From positions 66,003,414-66,067,413 of the forward strand of contig NC_133653.1 of the NCBI RefSeq assembly GCF_009905375.1: DNA of 64,000 bases, given 5' to 3'. Below are positions 1 through 11,346 of the stretch, in pieces. The translations under genes and the position numbers were made by a program. The stretch is from Apium graveolens. Its lineage: Eukaryota > Streptophyta > Magnoliopsida > Apiales > Apiaceae. The notes under the pieces were generated by a model. That model saw nothing but the letters and a program-made list of their open reading frames with translations, did no database searches and had not been told where the DNA came from. The number at the start of each line of letters is the position of its first letter. Position 1 is the first letter of the stretch.

Positions 1-1449
1 GAGAACCTGTCTTTTGAGAAGGAATCCTGCTCAATTGCTCTCCTTGACTGTGACCTCTACTCTTATCAGAGTTTCCCTGGTCATCACCATGATCATCCTT
101 TTTCTTCAGTGTCTTGATTGGTGAGCATTTGGACTTAACTACCTTCTCCCCCTTTTGGCATCATCTGTCAGGAGTAGAGAAAGAATGAGTTCCACTAAAA
201 ATTGGATTTCATTGAGCTGTGTTTGTTGAGAGGCTTGATTCTGCAATACCTCATCTAGTTGGGCTTGCTGCTTGATTTGAACTTGCTCATTATCCTCTAC
301 TTTTTCATGAATAGGTCTGATAAACCTATTCTTTTCTAGTTTGAGCATCAGGTCAAGCTTATCAGTTGTTTCCTGAAGTTTATCAACCTTTTCATGAGTC
401 TTGGAGTGTAGACCTTGAAGATTTTTAGTGCTGAGAGAAGTGACTTTAAGTTGTGTTTTGAAGTCAGAATTTATCAGCAACTCATCAGCTTTTTAAATAT
501 GTCCAGACAGAACATATGGGCTGGGAATGTAGTCAGGTTCATTCCACTTCTTTGTCCATTCAACTCCTCCAAAGGTCTCCTCCCAAGGAACATGAGCATC
601 TTCTTCAACAAATTTAAGCAGTGCCTCCTTGCCAAGAATTGGAGCATTAACTGGAGCACTTGCTGGAGCACTGTCTCCGGAATTTGATAAAATCTCATCA
701 TCTTCTGATAACACCAGAGTGTGTATAACTGAAGGAGATTCTGGAGAAACTTCATCTGTTTCCAAATTCTGATCTTCAAGTTCCAAAACCAGAATTGGTG
801 TAGTAGGAATTTCAGCATTTAGTATTGGAGAGACAGGTGGAGTTGCCTCTTTTGCAGGTGCTTCCAGATACAAAACAGTTGGAATATTTAACCTATGAAT
901 ATCAATTTCAGGACTTAACCCTGAATCTCCAACTGAGGCAGTTTCTTTGAATGGAGAGATAGGAGGTGTGATCAATGTGTCTTGAACAGTGTCTTCAGGT
1001 TGAGGTGGAGCTGTCAAAGCTTCAATGACTGTAGGTTTTTAATGAGATCAAAGATTCCTGATCCCCTTCCTCAGCATCTTCAGCATCCTCAAATTGAATT
1101 TGTACAATATGCACACCTGCTCTAGTCTTCCTTGATCTTCTAGATGGTGGAGTGATATGATCAGTGGAACAGTTGACAAGGTTACCAAGTGCTCATCTTC
1201 CCCTGTTATAAAAATGATGCTTGGGGACCCACTTTCACCACCATTATCATAGACTCCAGACCTCCAATACTCCAGAATTTGCTTGCCTGAGAGAGTCTGT
1301 GGTTGGGTCAGAGCATACCCAATTTCACTTCGAGCGAGAAAATCTTGAATGAAGTGAAGTTCTGAAGGAGCCTAGTCCTTGTTGAGAATAGCCATATAGT
1401 TTTTGGGGACAAACTTGGCTCCATCATAGATAAGATCCTTAGGTGCCAT
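1..1449 (-). pseudogene. env-like ORF of Copia-1, N-terminal and middle part, broken
   Basis: The start is the ATG at 1449 (MAPKDLIYDG...), 1.5 kb downstream of RNase H, where SIRE-type elements carry an additional ORF. The first frame stops after 25 residues. Coding-like sequence resumes at 1017-493 as an acidic, Pro/Thr/Ser-rich stretch and at 480-139 as a Gln/Lys-rich segment with heptad-like coiled-coil potential (repeated QTQLNE-like units). A further frameshift at a purine run near 150-160 leads to a Lys/Asp/Gly/Ser-rich reading that continues past position 1. Copia-2 at the right end of the window carries what looks like the C-terminal half of the same kind of protein. I see no clear signal peptide or membrane span, so 'env-like' refers to position, not proven function. 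Confidence 0.6.
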
Positions 1450-2943
1450 TTCTGTGAAAATTAAGTGAAAAGTTGTGTGTGTATAGAGTGTTTGATAAAA
1501 TGCCTGTGAGAAAATAGCTTTAGAGAATAATAGAGAGTGAGAGAAAATAAGAGAGATTAGAAAAGAGTAAGAAAGTAGGTAAAAGATTGTAAAATCTTTT
1601 ATCTCTTGTATATATATTCTCTCCACTAATTACAACGGCTAATTTCTGAAGCAGAACCGACATTTGACACATGGCAGCATGTAAACAGTCAAAACATTAT
1701 TAGTGGGCACGGTAAACGTGCAATAATTATTACTCACGTGCGGTTACCAAAACAAAAACGTAACCCATTAACCAAATAATTATCACTGTTTTTATCTCAC
1801 TTAATTATTTTCTGATAAAATGACCGTTACAGTAAAAACTAATAATGAATCAACCAATTAAAATGTGACACATAAGCATCAAAATTTGCATCAGAACTTG
1901 ACTATTATCAAAATTTAACGGTCATCAGAATATGGCTTCTGTACTCAAAAAGTGAATGACTGTTTATGTGTTTCTTCACACAAATACTGACTGGTTTCTT
2001 CAGAGTTTAATCATCAGAACATAATCAGAACTTGTCCTCATAATTTATGCAAATAATACTTAACTATTTATCAGAAACAACTTAATCACCACAATAATTT
2101 TCATCATTCATATAGAGTGATAGTGTGTGTATGTGCAAATGATCAGATAAAAATTAAAGTCTGATAAACTTCAGTATATCTTAGAAATAAGGCTTAACTA
2201 AGAAAAATGCTTAAAATCTATCTTGAATTGTGAAGTCTACTATAGATTAAAGTTATGCAAGAATCCACCTCAACTGTTTGTGCTTATTTTATGCATCTTT
2301 TGAAATTCTTTTGACAATGGCTTCTAAGTGTAAATGAATTACAACTGCCATCAGAATTTATGCTGTTATCAGAATATTTCTCCAGTATTAAGAGAATGTG
2401 AAAAATCACTAAGAAAAATTAATTTGCTTTTCTAATGCATATTACTTAATACCAGCAATACACTTGGATCTTCTCTTTCACATATTTACTCTAGATCTCA
2501 AAGGAATACCTGATTTCAATTTTTCTTTTCTTTTATTTTCTTCAGATAAGTGAGGTTTATCAAGCATGTAGTTCATCCTTAAGATTTACTGACATCAGAA
2601 TTTGACAGATAAGAAGCAATAATCTAGTTTGTGACTTAGTAATAAGATACAAGAAGTAAATTTGACTAAGATCAAAATTAGAATTTGCTTGTGTTATTGA
2701 TTTCCACATAAATAACTAATTCATACATGGGATACACAGTTTGTTAAAGACTACTAAGTCAGCATCTAACAAATAATCCTCATTGGATTGAATAGTCACA
2801 GAACATTCAAAACACTATCAGAGTATATAGAATCACATCAGATAACAATCAGTATTTAATATATTACAATTTAAGCACAGATTACATTGAGATAAGATAA
2901 TCTATAAACACTGATCATAAAGTCTGATGCATGAGAACAAAAA
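1450..2943. other. Non-coding spacer between pol and env-like ORF of Copia-1
   Basis: This AT-rich 1.5-kb stretch has no credible ORF on either strand. It contains many scattered copies of ATCAGAA(C/T)TT-like words, a vocabulary also present in the copia LTRs and ORFs. A spacer between RNase H and the 3' ORF is usual for SIRE-type elements and may hold the splice or translation signals for that ORF, which I cannot identify by eye. Confidence 0.6.
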
Positions 2944-3829
2944 CTAAACAGATTTTAAGAAAGAACCTGAAACCATTCCAAGTTCATTTACCAGTCTTGT
3001 AAATGTAGCTTCACATAGTGGTTTGGTGAAGATATCTGCTAGTTGTTGATCTGTTGGAACAAAATGCAATTCCACTGTACCTTCCATCACATGTTCCCTT
3101 ATGAAATGGTACCTAATGCTGATGTGCTTTTTCATTAAGTATTGAACTGGATTTCCTGTCATAACAATAGCACTTTGATTATCACAGTAAATAGGTATTT
3201 TAGAAAATTCTAACCCATAGATCAGTAACTGATTCTTCATCCAAAGAATCTGTGCACAACAGCTTCCTGCAGCAATATATTCTTCTTCTACAGTTGATGT
3301 GGATTGATTTCTGTTTCTTGCTAAAGCAAGAAACCAATCTGCCTCCTAGAAATTGGCAGCTTCCACTAGTGCTTTTCCTGTCTATTTTGCATCCTGCAAA
3401 ATCTGCATCTGAGTAACCTATTAGCTTAAAATATGATTTCCTAGGATACCACAATCCTAGATCAGTTGTACCCTTGAGGTACTTGAAAATTCTTTGCATA
3501 GCTATTAGATGAGGTTCTTTTGGATCAGCCTGAAATCTTGCACAAAGATAGGTAGCATACATGATATCTGGTCTACTTCCAGTTAAATAGAGTAAAGAGC
3601 CAATCATACCTCTATAGTTAGTAATATCTACTGATGTTCCAGTATCTTTATCTATCTTGGTGGAAATGGCCATGAGAGTTGTTGCAGTTGAACTATCTTA
3701 CATTCCAAATTTCTTGAGTAAATTTTCGGTGTACTTGGATTGATTTATGAAAGTACCTTCTTCAATTTGCTTGAATTGAAGTCCCAGAAAATAGCCAAGT
3801 TCTCCCATCATACTCATTTGATATCTTGA
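2944..3829 (-). pseudogene. RNase H region of copia pol (Copia-1)
   Basis: Two overlapping frames, 3673-3200 and 3240-2944, encode the end of the connection region and RNase H. Recognisable pieces are the connection motif GSLLYLTGSRPDIMYA, the RNase H start with GYSDADFAGCKIDRKSTSG, the DNQSAI motif and the C-terminal ADIFTKPL signature of copia pol. RNase H would degrade the RNA strand during reverse transcription. At least one frameshift, near 3240-3300, separates the DADFAG and DNQSAI halves, and a stop separates this block from the RT at about 3830. Confidence 0.85.
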
Positions 3830-4645
3830 CTACATTAGCTTAGAAAACTTTTCACAGAGTTTGGCATTTGTAGAACCAAAAATGATATCATCAACATAAA
3901 TTTGGACTAAAAGTAAGTCCTTGCCATGGTTGATATAGAACAAAGTTTTATCAATTGTTCCTCTGGTAAATCCACTTTTCATAAAAAATTGTGCCAGAGT
4001 TTCATACCATGCCCTTGGAGCTTGCTTTAGGCCATAGAGTTCTTTATCAAGTTTGTAGACATGATTAGGAAATTTTGGATCTACAAATCCTGGAGGTTGT
4101 TCAACATATACATCTTCCTCTAATTCTCCATTGAGAAATGCACTATTTACATCCATTTGAAAGACTTTAAACTTCTTGTGAGCAGCATAAGCCAAAAAGA
4201 TTCTTATGGCTTCCAATCTTGCAACTGGAGTAAATATTTCATCATAGTCAATACCATCTTGTTGAGAGTAAGCTTTAGCAACCAGCCTTGCTTTGTTTCT
4301 TGTAATTATGCCATCACTGTCAGTTTTGTTTCTGAATACCCATTTTGTGCCAACAATGGATCTGTTATTTGGTCTTGGCACTAGGGTCCAGACTTTATTT
4401 CTTTCAAATTCATTTAACTCTTCCTGCATTGCTTGCACCCAATCAGCATCTTGAAGAGCTTCTTCCACTTTCTTTGGTTCAGTCTGAGATAGAAAGGAAT
4501 GATAGAGACATTCATTTGTTATTGTTGTTTTAGTTCTCACACCTGCTTCAGGATCTCCAATTATTAAGTCAGTTGTGTGTGATTTAGTCCACTTCCTTGC
4601 AGATGGAATTTGATCTCTAGAACTGGATCCTCCCCCATATTCCAT
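3830..4645 (-). pseudogene. Reverse transcriptase domain of copia pol (Copia-1)
   Basis: A 271-residue open stretch holds a full RVT_2-type palm. It shows the [18 protein letters not shown] entry motif, [54 protein letters not shown] and an intact catalytic YVDDIIFGS near the C-terminus. It makes cDNA from element RNA in the virus-like particle. The domain itself is uninterrupted. It is cut off from integrase upstream (about 4646-4700) and from RNase H downstream by stops, so no full polyprotein could be made. Confidence 0.92.
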
Positions 4646-5868
4646 GCTATCTCCATCAACATTTTCTGATGCTCCCCCTGAAGTTATGCTCTCTGAGATT
4701 CAAGAATTTGAGTTGGATCCTTCAGGAATTGAAGAATCAGAGTTTCCAGAATTATCAAAATTTGGCTCATCAGCACTTGATGAATCAGAACTTAAAGAGC
4801 CAGTGGCTAGTTCTGATGCTTCTTGAGAGTCTTGAGATGTGGTATAATCATCAGCTTGCTCACCCTGAATAGGTGCAATTTCCTTTGGAAAAGTTACCAC
4901 AGTTTCACTGACATCAGATGTTAACCCTTCAGAACTTACAGGATCAGGATTTAGGTCTACAGAATCAGAATTTACATCTTCATTTTCAAATCTCAGCTGA
5001 TCATGATCATTGAAATCTTCAAGTCCAGTAATCTTCTTATCATCAAAAGATACATTGATATATTCTATGGAAACCCTTGTTCTTAAATTGTAGACTCTGA
5101 AGGCTTTTGTGGAAAGTGGATATCCAACAAAAAATCCTTCATCAGCTTTTAGATCAAATTTTGACAGTTGTTCAGGATGAGTCTTAAGAACAAAACACTT
5201 GCATCCAAATAAATGAAAGTATTTCAGATTTGGCTTCTTTTTCTTCACCATCTCTTATGGTGTTTTTCCATGCTTGTTTATTAGTGTAGCATTCTGTGCA
5301 AAACAAGTAGTCTGCACAGCTTCAGCCCAAAAGTAGGTTGGTAGCTTTGCTTCATCAAGCATAGTTCGTGCAACTTCAATAAGAGTCCTGATTTTTCTTT
5401 CTATAACTCCATTCTGCTGTGGAGTTCCAGGTGCAGAAAATTCCTGCTTTATTCCTTGCCCTTTGCATAACTCTTCCATGATTGAATTCTTGAACTCAGT
5501 GCCATTATCACTTATTATTTTAACAGAATCTTTGACTAACTTATCCAGCTGTCTGACATGATCAGTTAGAGTAGATGCAGTTTCATTCTTCTTGTGCAAG
5601 AAATACACCCAAGTGTATCTTGTGAACTCATCCACTATAATCATAGCATATTTCTTCTTTGCAATAGACATGACATTGACTGGACCAAATAGATCAACAT
5701 GTAGTAAGTGATAAGGCTCAAGAATTGAGGATTCAATTTTGCTCTTGAATGAAGATTTCCTTTATTTTTGCTTTTGACATGAGTCACAAAGACCAACAGG
5801 AGCAAATATTTATTTTGGCAGTCCTCTCACAAGATCTTTCTTTACTAGCTCATTTATGTTGTTGAAAT
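4646..5868 (-). pseudogene. Integrase of copia pol with zinc-binding, core and C-terminal parts (Copia-1)
   Basis: On the minus strand from about 5868 an N-terminal HHCC-like region can be traced (HLNFNN, then CDSC) with an in-frame stop at about 5764. The catalytic core (5671-5255) shows IIVDEFTRYTWVYFL, ISDNGTEFKN and PQQNGVIERK, that is all three residues of the D,D-35-E triad. A stop at 5252-5254 splits it from the C-terminal part (5251-4700), which carries FHLFGCKCFV, the GYP...KAFRVYN motif and then a long acidic Ser/Asp-rich linker leading to RT. Integrase inserts the cDNA. Separate breaks make this copy defective. Confidence 0.9.
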
Positions 5869-6310
5869 TTAAATGAGAGAGTCTCTTGTGCCAATTCCAG
5901 CTTTCTTAATTGATGCTCTACTTAATAGATAGATTGCAGAACCATCAGAATTTGTTGAAAGTCTGGCTTCATATATGTTACAATGTCTGTAACCTTTCAG
6001 AACCACTTTGCTTGTAGAATTACTTACAACTTCACAGTGTTCTTCGAAGAAATCCACATGATAACCTCTGTCACAGATTTGACTCACACTTAGCAGATTA
6101 AGTTTAAGTCCTGAGACAAGAGCTACTGTTTCAATTATGACATTCCCAAGATTGATATTGCCATATCCCAGAGTCTTTCCCATGTTGCCATCTCCATAAG
6201 AAACTCCTGGGCCAGCTTTCTCCACAAAGTCTGATAGCAGGGCTTATTTCCAGTCATATGTCCTGAACATCCATTGTCCAGAACCAGGATGTTTTTCCTG
6301 TTGCCCTACA
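5869..6310 (-). pseudogene. Aspartic protease / pre-integrase region of copia pol, altered active site (Copia-1)
   Basis: The stretch 6225-5869 carries the copia pre-integrase signature (GYGNINLGNVIIETVALV, LKLNLLSVSQICDRGY). Just upstream, about 6290-6250, the reading LDNGCSGHMTG matches the retrotransposon protease active-site region, where the usual D-S/T-G is here D-N-G, so the catalytic triplet is changed. A frameshift lies between this motif and the MEKAGPG frame. The protease would cut the polyprotein. Confidence 0.75.
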
Positions 6311-6359
6311 ATCACAAAGACCACTATTGATTATTTTTAAGGACCCAGACTTGCTTGGA

Positions 6360-7038
6360 TCATTTGGCCTTGTTAAGTTTGTTAGCATTTGCAGCGGATT
6401 TAGTTTCAGAGTTTATGCTAACATGCTTTTTATCAGACCTTATATCAGACTCTGCATCAGAATTTACACTAGAAGGAATTACACTAACTTTCTTTAAAGA
6501 AGGTTTTATTTCATAATAATCATAGTATAAACTATGATATTCCTTACAAGTATAAATAAAATGCCATAAACTACCACAATGAAAACAAGGATTTTGTGGT
6601 TTAAACCTAACAGGCTGACTCTTAACTCCTGATCTAGGAGGTAAAGAGTTTATATCTTTATTTTTCCTGCAAAAAGAAGCAAGATAGTTAGAGTTTCCAC
6701 AATTATAACATTTCTTTCTAGGAGCATTAGGAACAGGCATATAATTATTACTTTTATTCACACCTTCCTTTCAATTCCTATTTTTTCCTAGCTTCCTTTA
6801 CCTTGTTCACATTTTTAATCTCTTTTAGCTTATACTTAAGCTGCTTCTTTGTCATTAAGCCAATGTTCACCAAAGCTGGTTTATCCTGTTTTGCTTTGTC
6901 AGAAGTTGACTTTTCTTTGACTTCTGTTTTAGAGTCTTTCATCTCTTCAGAATCTGACACAACAGTTTTCGCAACCAATTTAACAGGATTTACCTTTGGC
7001 TTCACAGTCTGTTTAATAGAAATTGACTTAGTTGGCAA
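6360..7038 (-). pseudogene. Second zinc-knuckle and Lys-rich linker between gag and protease (Copia-1)
   Basis: Two frames (7038-6778, Lys/Ser/Val rich; 6761-6360) encode the linker typical of SIRE/Maximus polyproteins. The second frame has two CCHC-like units, about 32 residues apart. CFHCGSLWHFIYTC keeps C-x2-C-x4-H-x4-C. CYNCGNSNYLASFC has Tyr where the His should be, so that knuckle is probably dead. These modules bind element RNA. Confidence 0.7.
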
Positions 7039-7185
7039 AGTCCCTTTCTCATTTTTACTATCTTTATAACCTAACCCCTCTTTCTAGTTTCCACTACTTA
7101 GAATATTCTGAGTTGTTTTGCCTGAGTTAGTCCAAGTCCTGATGATTTCTTTTTCTTTTTATAATTCAGTTTTTAGATAATCATT
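7039..7185 (-). other. Degenerate coding remnant between gag and linker (Copia-1)
   Basis: Short part of the gag-pol linker with no open frame in view. It lies between two frames of the same polyprotein and is most simply decayed coding sequence. Confidence 0.4.
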
Positions 7186-8662
7186 CTATTTAAGCAATTC
7201 ATCCTTAACATACACAACATTATCTCTCTCTGTCTGAATAGTGTTCATCTTGACTAACTCTTCTTCTAGATAGCTATTTCTATTTTTGTACTTTAGATTT
7301 TCAGATTTTAATCTTTCATTCTCTAAAGTCTGATCTCTATAGCTAATATAAATGTTTTTCAAAAATAATCTCAACTCAGTAATATCTTCTGTATCAAAAG
7401 CAAGAGTTGATAGAGGTACCTCTAGTTTAGCAGCATCAGAACTGCTATCAGCATTTTCCATTAAGGTATAGTTCACCTCTTCTTCAGATTCTGAAGTGTC
7501 TGCCCAGTTTTTCTTCTTTGTGATAAGTGTCTGGCCTTTATCACCTTTTCCTTTCTTGCAATCAGGAGAGTTATGGCCTCTTTCACCACAATTGTAGCAT
7601 TTGACATTTGAGTTGTCTCCTCTGTCAGACTTTCCTCCTTTGCCTTCAGTCTTTCTGAACCCTTTCTTATCAGAACTTCCACCTTTCCTGGAAAACTTCT
7701 TTCCCTTTCTGAATTTCTGGTAGGCTATCTTTGTGATACCCTTCACCATAAGAGCACACAGTTGCATCATCTCTGCATCAACATCCACTTCAGATAAATT
7801 TTCAGGTTCTGAATCATCATCATCAGAATCTGATGACTCTGAATCAGACCGTATGATGAGAGCCTTTCCTTTTGCCTTCCTAGAGACAATTGGCTTTTCT
7901 TCAACCTTTTAAAGCAACTGTCTTAGACTTCCCTCCATGCCTCTTCTTTCTTTGCTCCATCTCAAGTTCATGAGTCTTGAGCATCCCATAGATTTCATCA
8001 AGAGACATATCAGCAAGTTCATAATTGTCTCTTATTGTAGTAGCTTTCAAATCCCACTTTTCAGGAAGAGCTAGTAGGAATTTCAGATTTGAATCTTCTG
8101 TATCATATTCCTTATCCACTAGTGACAGATCATTCAACAGCTTTTTGAATCTGTCATATGTCTCAGTTAGTGACTCATCAGATTTTGAGTCAAAGTGCTT
8201 ATACTCCTGTGTGAGTACTGTCTTCCTGTTCTTTTTGATGGCATTAGTTCCTTGACATCTCACCTCCAATGCATCCCAGATTTCTTTTGCAGTCTTGCTT
8301 GCAATCACCCTGTTTGACATGACATTGTCAAGTGCACTATGAAGCAAGTGTCTTACTTTTGCATCCTTGCCTAGTGAAGAGATGTCTTCAATGGTGTATT
8401 CTCTCTTTTCTTTGGGAATCATCCTCTGTGGCTCATTCCCCACTGCAAAAGAAAGCTTTGTGGGCTTGTGTGGACCATCATAAATTTTGTCTATATATTA
8501 TGGATCTGTAGCTTCCAGGAACATGGTCATCTTCACACTCCATACAGACTACTCAGACACCCTGAGCAAAGGAACCCTGATGGTTTCATATCTACTGGTG
8601 TTTTGAATGGGTTGAACATTTGCAGGTTCTTGGGGGTCTGGTGTTTTTACTTGTTCAGACAT
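7186..8662 (-). pseudogene. Gag polyprotein of Copia-1 (UBN2-type capsid and nucleocapsid)
   Basis: The likely start is the ATG at 8662 (MSEQVKTPD...), just downstream of the primer site. The frame has stops TAG and TAA within the first 65 codons, then stays open as 8443-7901 with the gag/UBN2 hallmarks (AKEIWDALEVRCQG, LTQEYKHFDSK, LNDLSLVDKEYD, LLALPEKWD). A frameshift near 7900 leads to 7788-7186, which carries a clean nucleocapsid knuckle CYNCGERGHNSPDC and an acidic then coiled-coil-like tail. Gag forms the particle shell and binds RNA. Confidence 0.88.
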
Positions 8663-8710
8663 GATTGCTTGTTTCTTTGGATCTTAACTATTTGTAAGCT
8701 TAATAGATTG

Positions 8711-8722
8711 GCTCTGATACCA
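8711..8722 (-). other. Primer-binding site of Copia-1 (initiator Met tRNA)
   Basis: The minus strand reads TGGTATCAGAGC, the usual plant PBS complementary to the 3' end of initiator tRNA-Met, two bases inside the 5' LTR. It fixes both the element's direction and the inner LTR border. Confidence 0.9.
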
Positions 8723-8724
8723 CT

Positions 8725-9293
8725 TGTTAGGCCTCAATGATACTATAGAAGGGGGTTGAATATAGTATCTACAATCAATTCGATTATGAACACAAGTATG
8801 TAACAGAAAACAAGTTTATTCAATATATCAAACTCTGTTACAGTAGGTTTAATCTACTCTCTCGGTGATGTATAATATCACTAAGAGTTGCTAGGGTTAC
8901 AATGAATAATATTCTCGAGAATGATAACACATAGTGTAAACCCTAATCTTTGTTTATATACTACACAGTTACAAGATAACTACCAATTGACATGATAATG
9001 ATTATGTTTCCTAGAATATATCAATCAGAGATTATCTACTTCCGTCCTATAGTTGTCCAATTCTTCATACATATCTTTACTTGTTTAGTCCAGATCCTCT
9101 CCTGTAAATCAGCCGATTTTCATCCCTGAAGTGTATCCGCACTTCAGTTCTGATATAAGTTTTGACGTCTTAAGTTCTGATAACTTCCTGTCTTCAGTAA
9201 GTACTGATTTCCAGTTAAGTTCTGATATCCTGATAATAAGTTATGAAACTAAAAAAATCAGATTTAGACATGACATCACAAATATATATAACA
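8725..9293 (-). repeat. 5' LTR of Copia-1 (569 bp)
   Basis: Bounded by TGTTAG and ATAACA (inverted TGTTA/TAACA ends) and adjoining the primer site. It aligns along its length with 61952-62515: both share the block AGAAGGGGGTTGAATA near the left end and the AGACATGACATC block near the right end. The part at 9131-9240 has several copies of an AAGTTCTGAT-like word. Confidence 0.88.
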
Positions 9294-10021
9294 TCACTTA
9301 TATATTAGTCCCACTTCTTTTGAACAAAAGTCCTAAGCTCTCTGTTCTTTTGAATAAGTAGTCTCACTACTTCTTACTGCACTAGTCTCATGACTTTTAA
9401 GAGTCAGAGTAACCTCACAAGGATTACTAAATCCATACACTCATTTAACTCTCCTTTTTCCAGGAAGGATCCTGCCTCTCTTATTTTCTGTTTTTCTCTC
9501 AATCTTTTCTCTCATCCTCACATGAAAGGCTCAATTGTTGTTTGACTTACAGAAATAAGAGGTGGCTGAGAAGAGTTGTCTATGATCATATGATTAGGGG
9601 TAACCCATATAGGTCTAATCATACTCATTTCATCAGAAGAGTGAATACCAATTTGAGGTTGTGAGATGGATGGTCCATCAGAAACACCTGTGACTAGGAT
9701 CATAGTTTAACTCATAGACTGCACTATGGTTTTGACAGTGTGTTGTCCTCCAATAAAGTGGGAACCTCCAATTGAATTGGAGGGGATTTGATTGGGTTAC
9801 TGTCATGTACTCCAGCCTCAAACCCTTGTGTGTCTTGCAACACACTGGCACTTAAGTGTGCTATACTTGCCTTCCTCATAACATTATCATAGGCAATTGT
9901 ACTTCTAGTTTTGACTGGTAAGGCAGCTTCTGCTAGAGTTGTGAGGGGAGTTGTCCCTTCTTGAGGAACCTCTAATTGAATTGGAGATGATTTAGATAGC
10001 TCCCCCTCGTACTACCCTCAA
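9294..10021 (-). other. Left half of the flank into which Tekay-A inserted; retroelement-like coding remnant
   Basis: Tekay-A's CTCAA duplication joins this stretch to 61826-61951. On the minus strand it reads as a patchy protein-like sequence rich in Ser, Thr, Pro and Ile (for example 9703-9518, 61 codons) with AIAYDN- and LSASVLQDTQGF-like stretches and several stops. Composition and setting resemble copia 3' ORFs, but I do not recognise a domain. It could be a remnant of another copia element or low-copy DNA. Confidence 0.35.
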
Positions 10022-11346
10022 TGTAATAACCCCAAAAATTTTGAACTTTTTGTAAACCTTATAAATAGTGTTTTTGTTGATTATGCTGAATGAGAAAACT
10101 TTTCATGCCACACTATGTAGGGGTTCTTTTATTGATAATCTGAGATCTTATTAGCACTCTATATGGTATATAAGTGTATGTAAAGATCGTCAGAATCCAA
10201 ATTCGAACACTTTGATTTTTTCCGAAAATCCACCAGATACAGAAAGAATTGAGTATAAGGTAACATGATTAAAAGGATTTTAATTCAAGGATTATAAGAG
10301 AGGATCATAAAAGGAATATAATGTATTGAGGAAGGTTAAGGGAACCTAAGTAATAAGATCCCAGGTATGATCCCTCAAACGATAAACGAGAACGAAAGTT
10401 AAGCGAACCGTATAACAGATCAGCGGTCATTAGGCAAGTAATTAGGAGTTAATCAAAGAGGTTAGTAATGATGATGTCATCAAACCAACAAGAAGAGGAC
10501 AAGTATGGGAAGATGACATAAGAATGATGACCTAAGCATGACAAAAAGAAGTGTGTTGTTGGTTGATTGTGAACCATACAAAATTTACCATGGTAACAAT
10601 CTAATTAACAAACAAAGTGGATTAACCAAGCCAAAAACAAATCATAACATCAAAAAACACAAAACACTTCCATTTTCAAGAAGAGCTCTCGGCTTCTTCA
10701 TTTTTTTTCAAAGAAGAAAATTCAAAATCCAAGATCCAAGCATTGTTAAATTGTGAGGTAATTATCAAAGGTTCCTTGTACATAGATATAGATATCCTAT
10801 AAGTTTAAGCTTCAAATTCCTTCACAATATCTTCCTATAATTCATGGAAGAAGAGATTGAATAGTGTTTTTTAAGAACTTGAAATTTTGATCATGTGTTT
10901 TTGTTTAGATAAAGCTTTAGTAAGGATTTTCCAAGGTTGTTCCAAGCTCCTTAGTTACTCTTACTCACCAAGGAAGGTATAATCTCATACCCTAGCCCTA
11001 CTTTTGTATATTTAGGGTTTTTGTGTTTGGTATGGTTCATGAGAAGCATGGTTATTGAATATTTAGAGATTAGTTGGTTTTGTGATGTTTTTGGAGTTGT
11101 AAATCTTGATTATTAGTTAATAAACTTAAGTAAGCTTTTAGTTCATGATTGAGAAGTAGTATAAATTGGAGAACTTGAGGTGTTGGGGCTGTTGTAGTAT
11201 TGTATGTATGGAGTTTGGTTGTATTAATGATTGTGGATTGATTGTGGATGGATTTGGAGTAGGATAAAATTTGGTAATCGCGTAAACATAGCCGTCGTAA
11301 TGCCCGATTTACTTTAGACTGTTTTTGTTCTTAACATTAGGACCCG
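10022..11346 (+). repeat. 5' LTR of Tekay-A, segment 1
   Basis: It matches 57499-59215 (apart from the LINE tail there) from the TGTAATAAC start to the AGGACCCG word. It is cut at 11346 by the insertion of Tekay-B, and its continuation is at 25377. By eye the first 260 bp differ from the 3' LTR at about 14 places, so this element is clearly older than Tekay-B. Confidence 0.92.

Larger units (their letters stand above)
1..9293 (-). mobile_element. Copia-1: Ty1/copia LTR retrotransposon, SIRE/Maximus type, left end cut by window
   Basis: Read on the minus strand the order is 5' LTR, primer site, gag, protease, integrase, RT, RNase H, a 1.5-kb spacer, then an extra env-like ORF that leaves the window at position 1. 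Integrase before RT defines Ty1/copia. The extra 3' ORF and the second zinc-knuckle region in gag-pol fit the SIRE/Maximus lineage. The 3' LTR is outside the window. All ORFs carry stops or frameshifts, so the copy is not autonomous. Lineage is by motif recognition, not by phylogeny. Confidence 0.9.
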
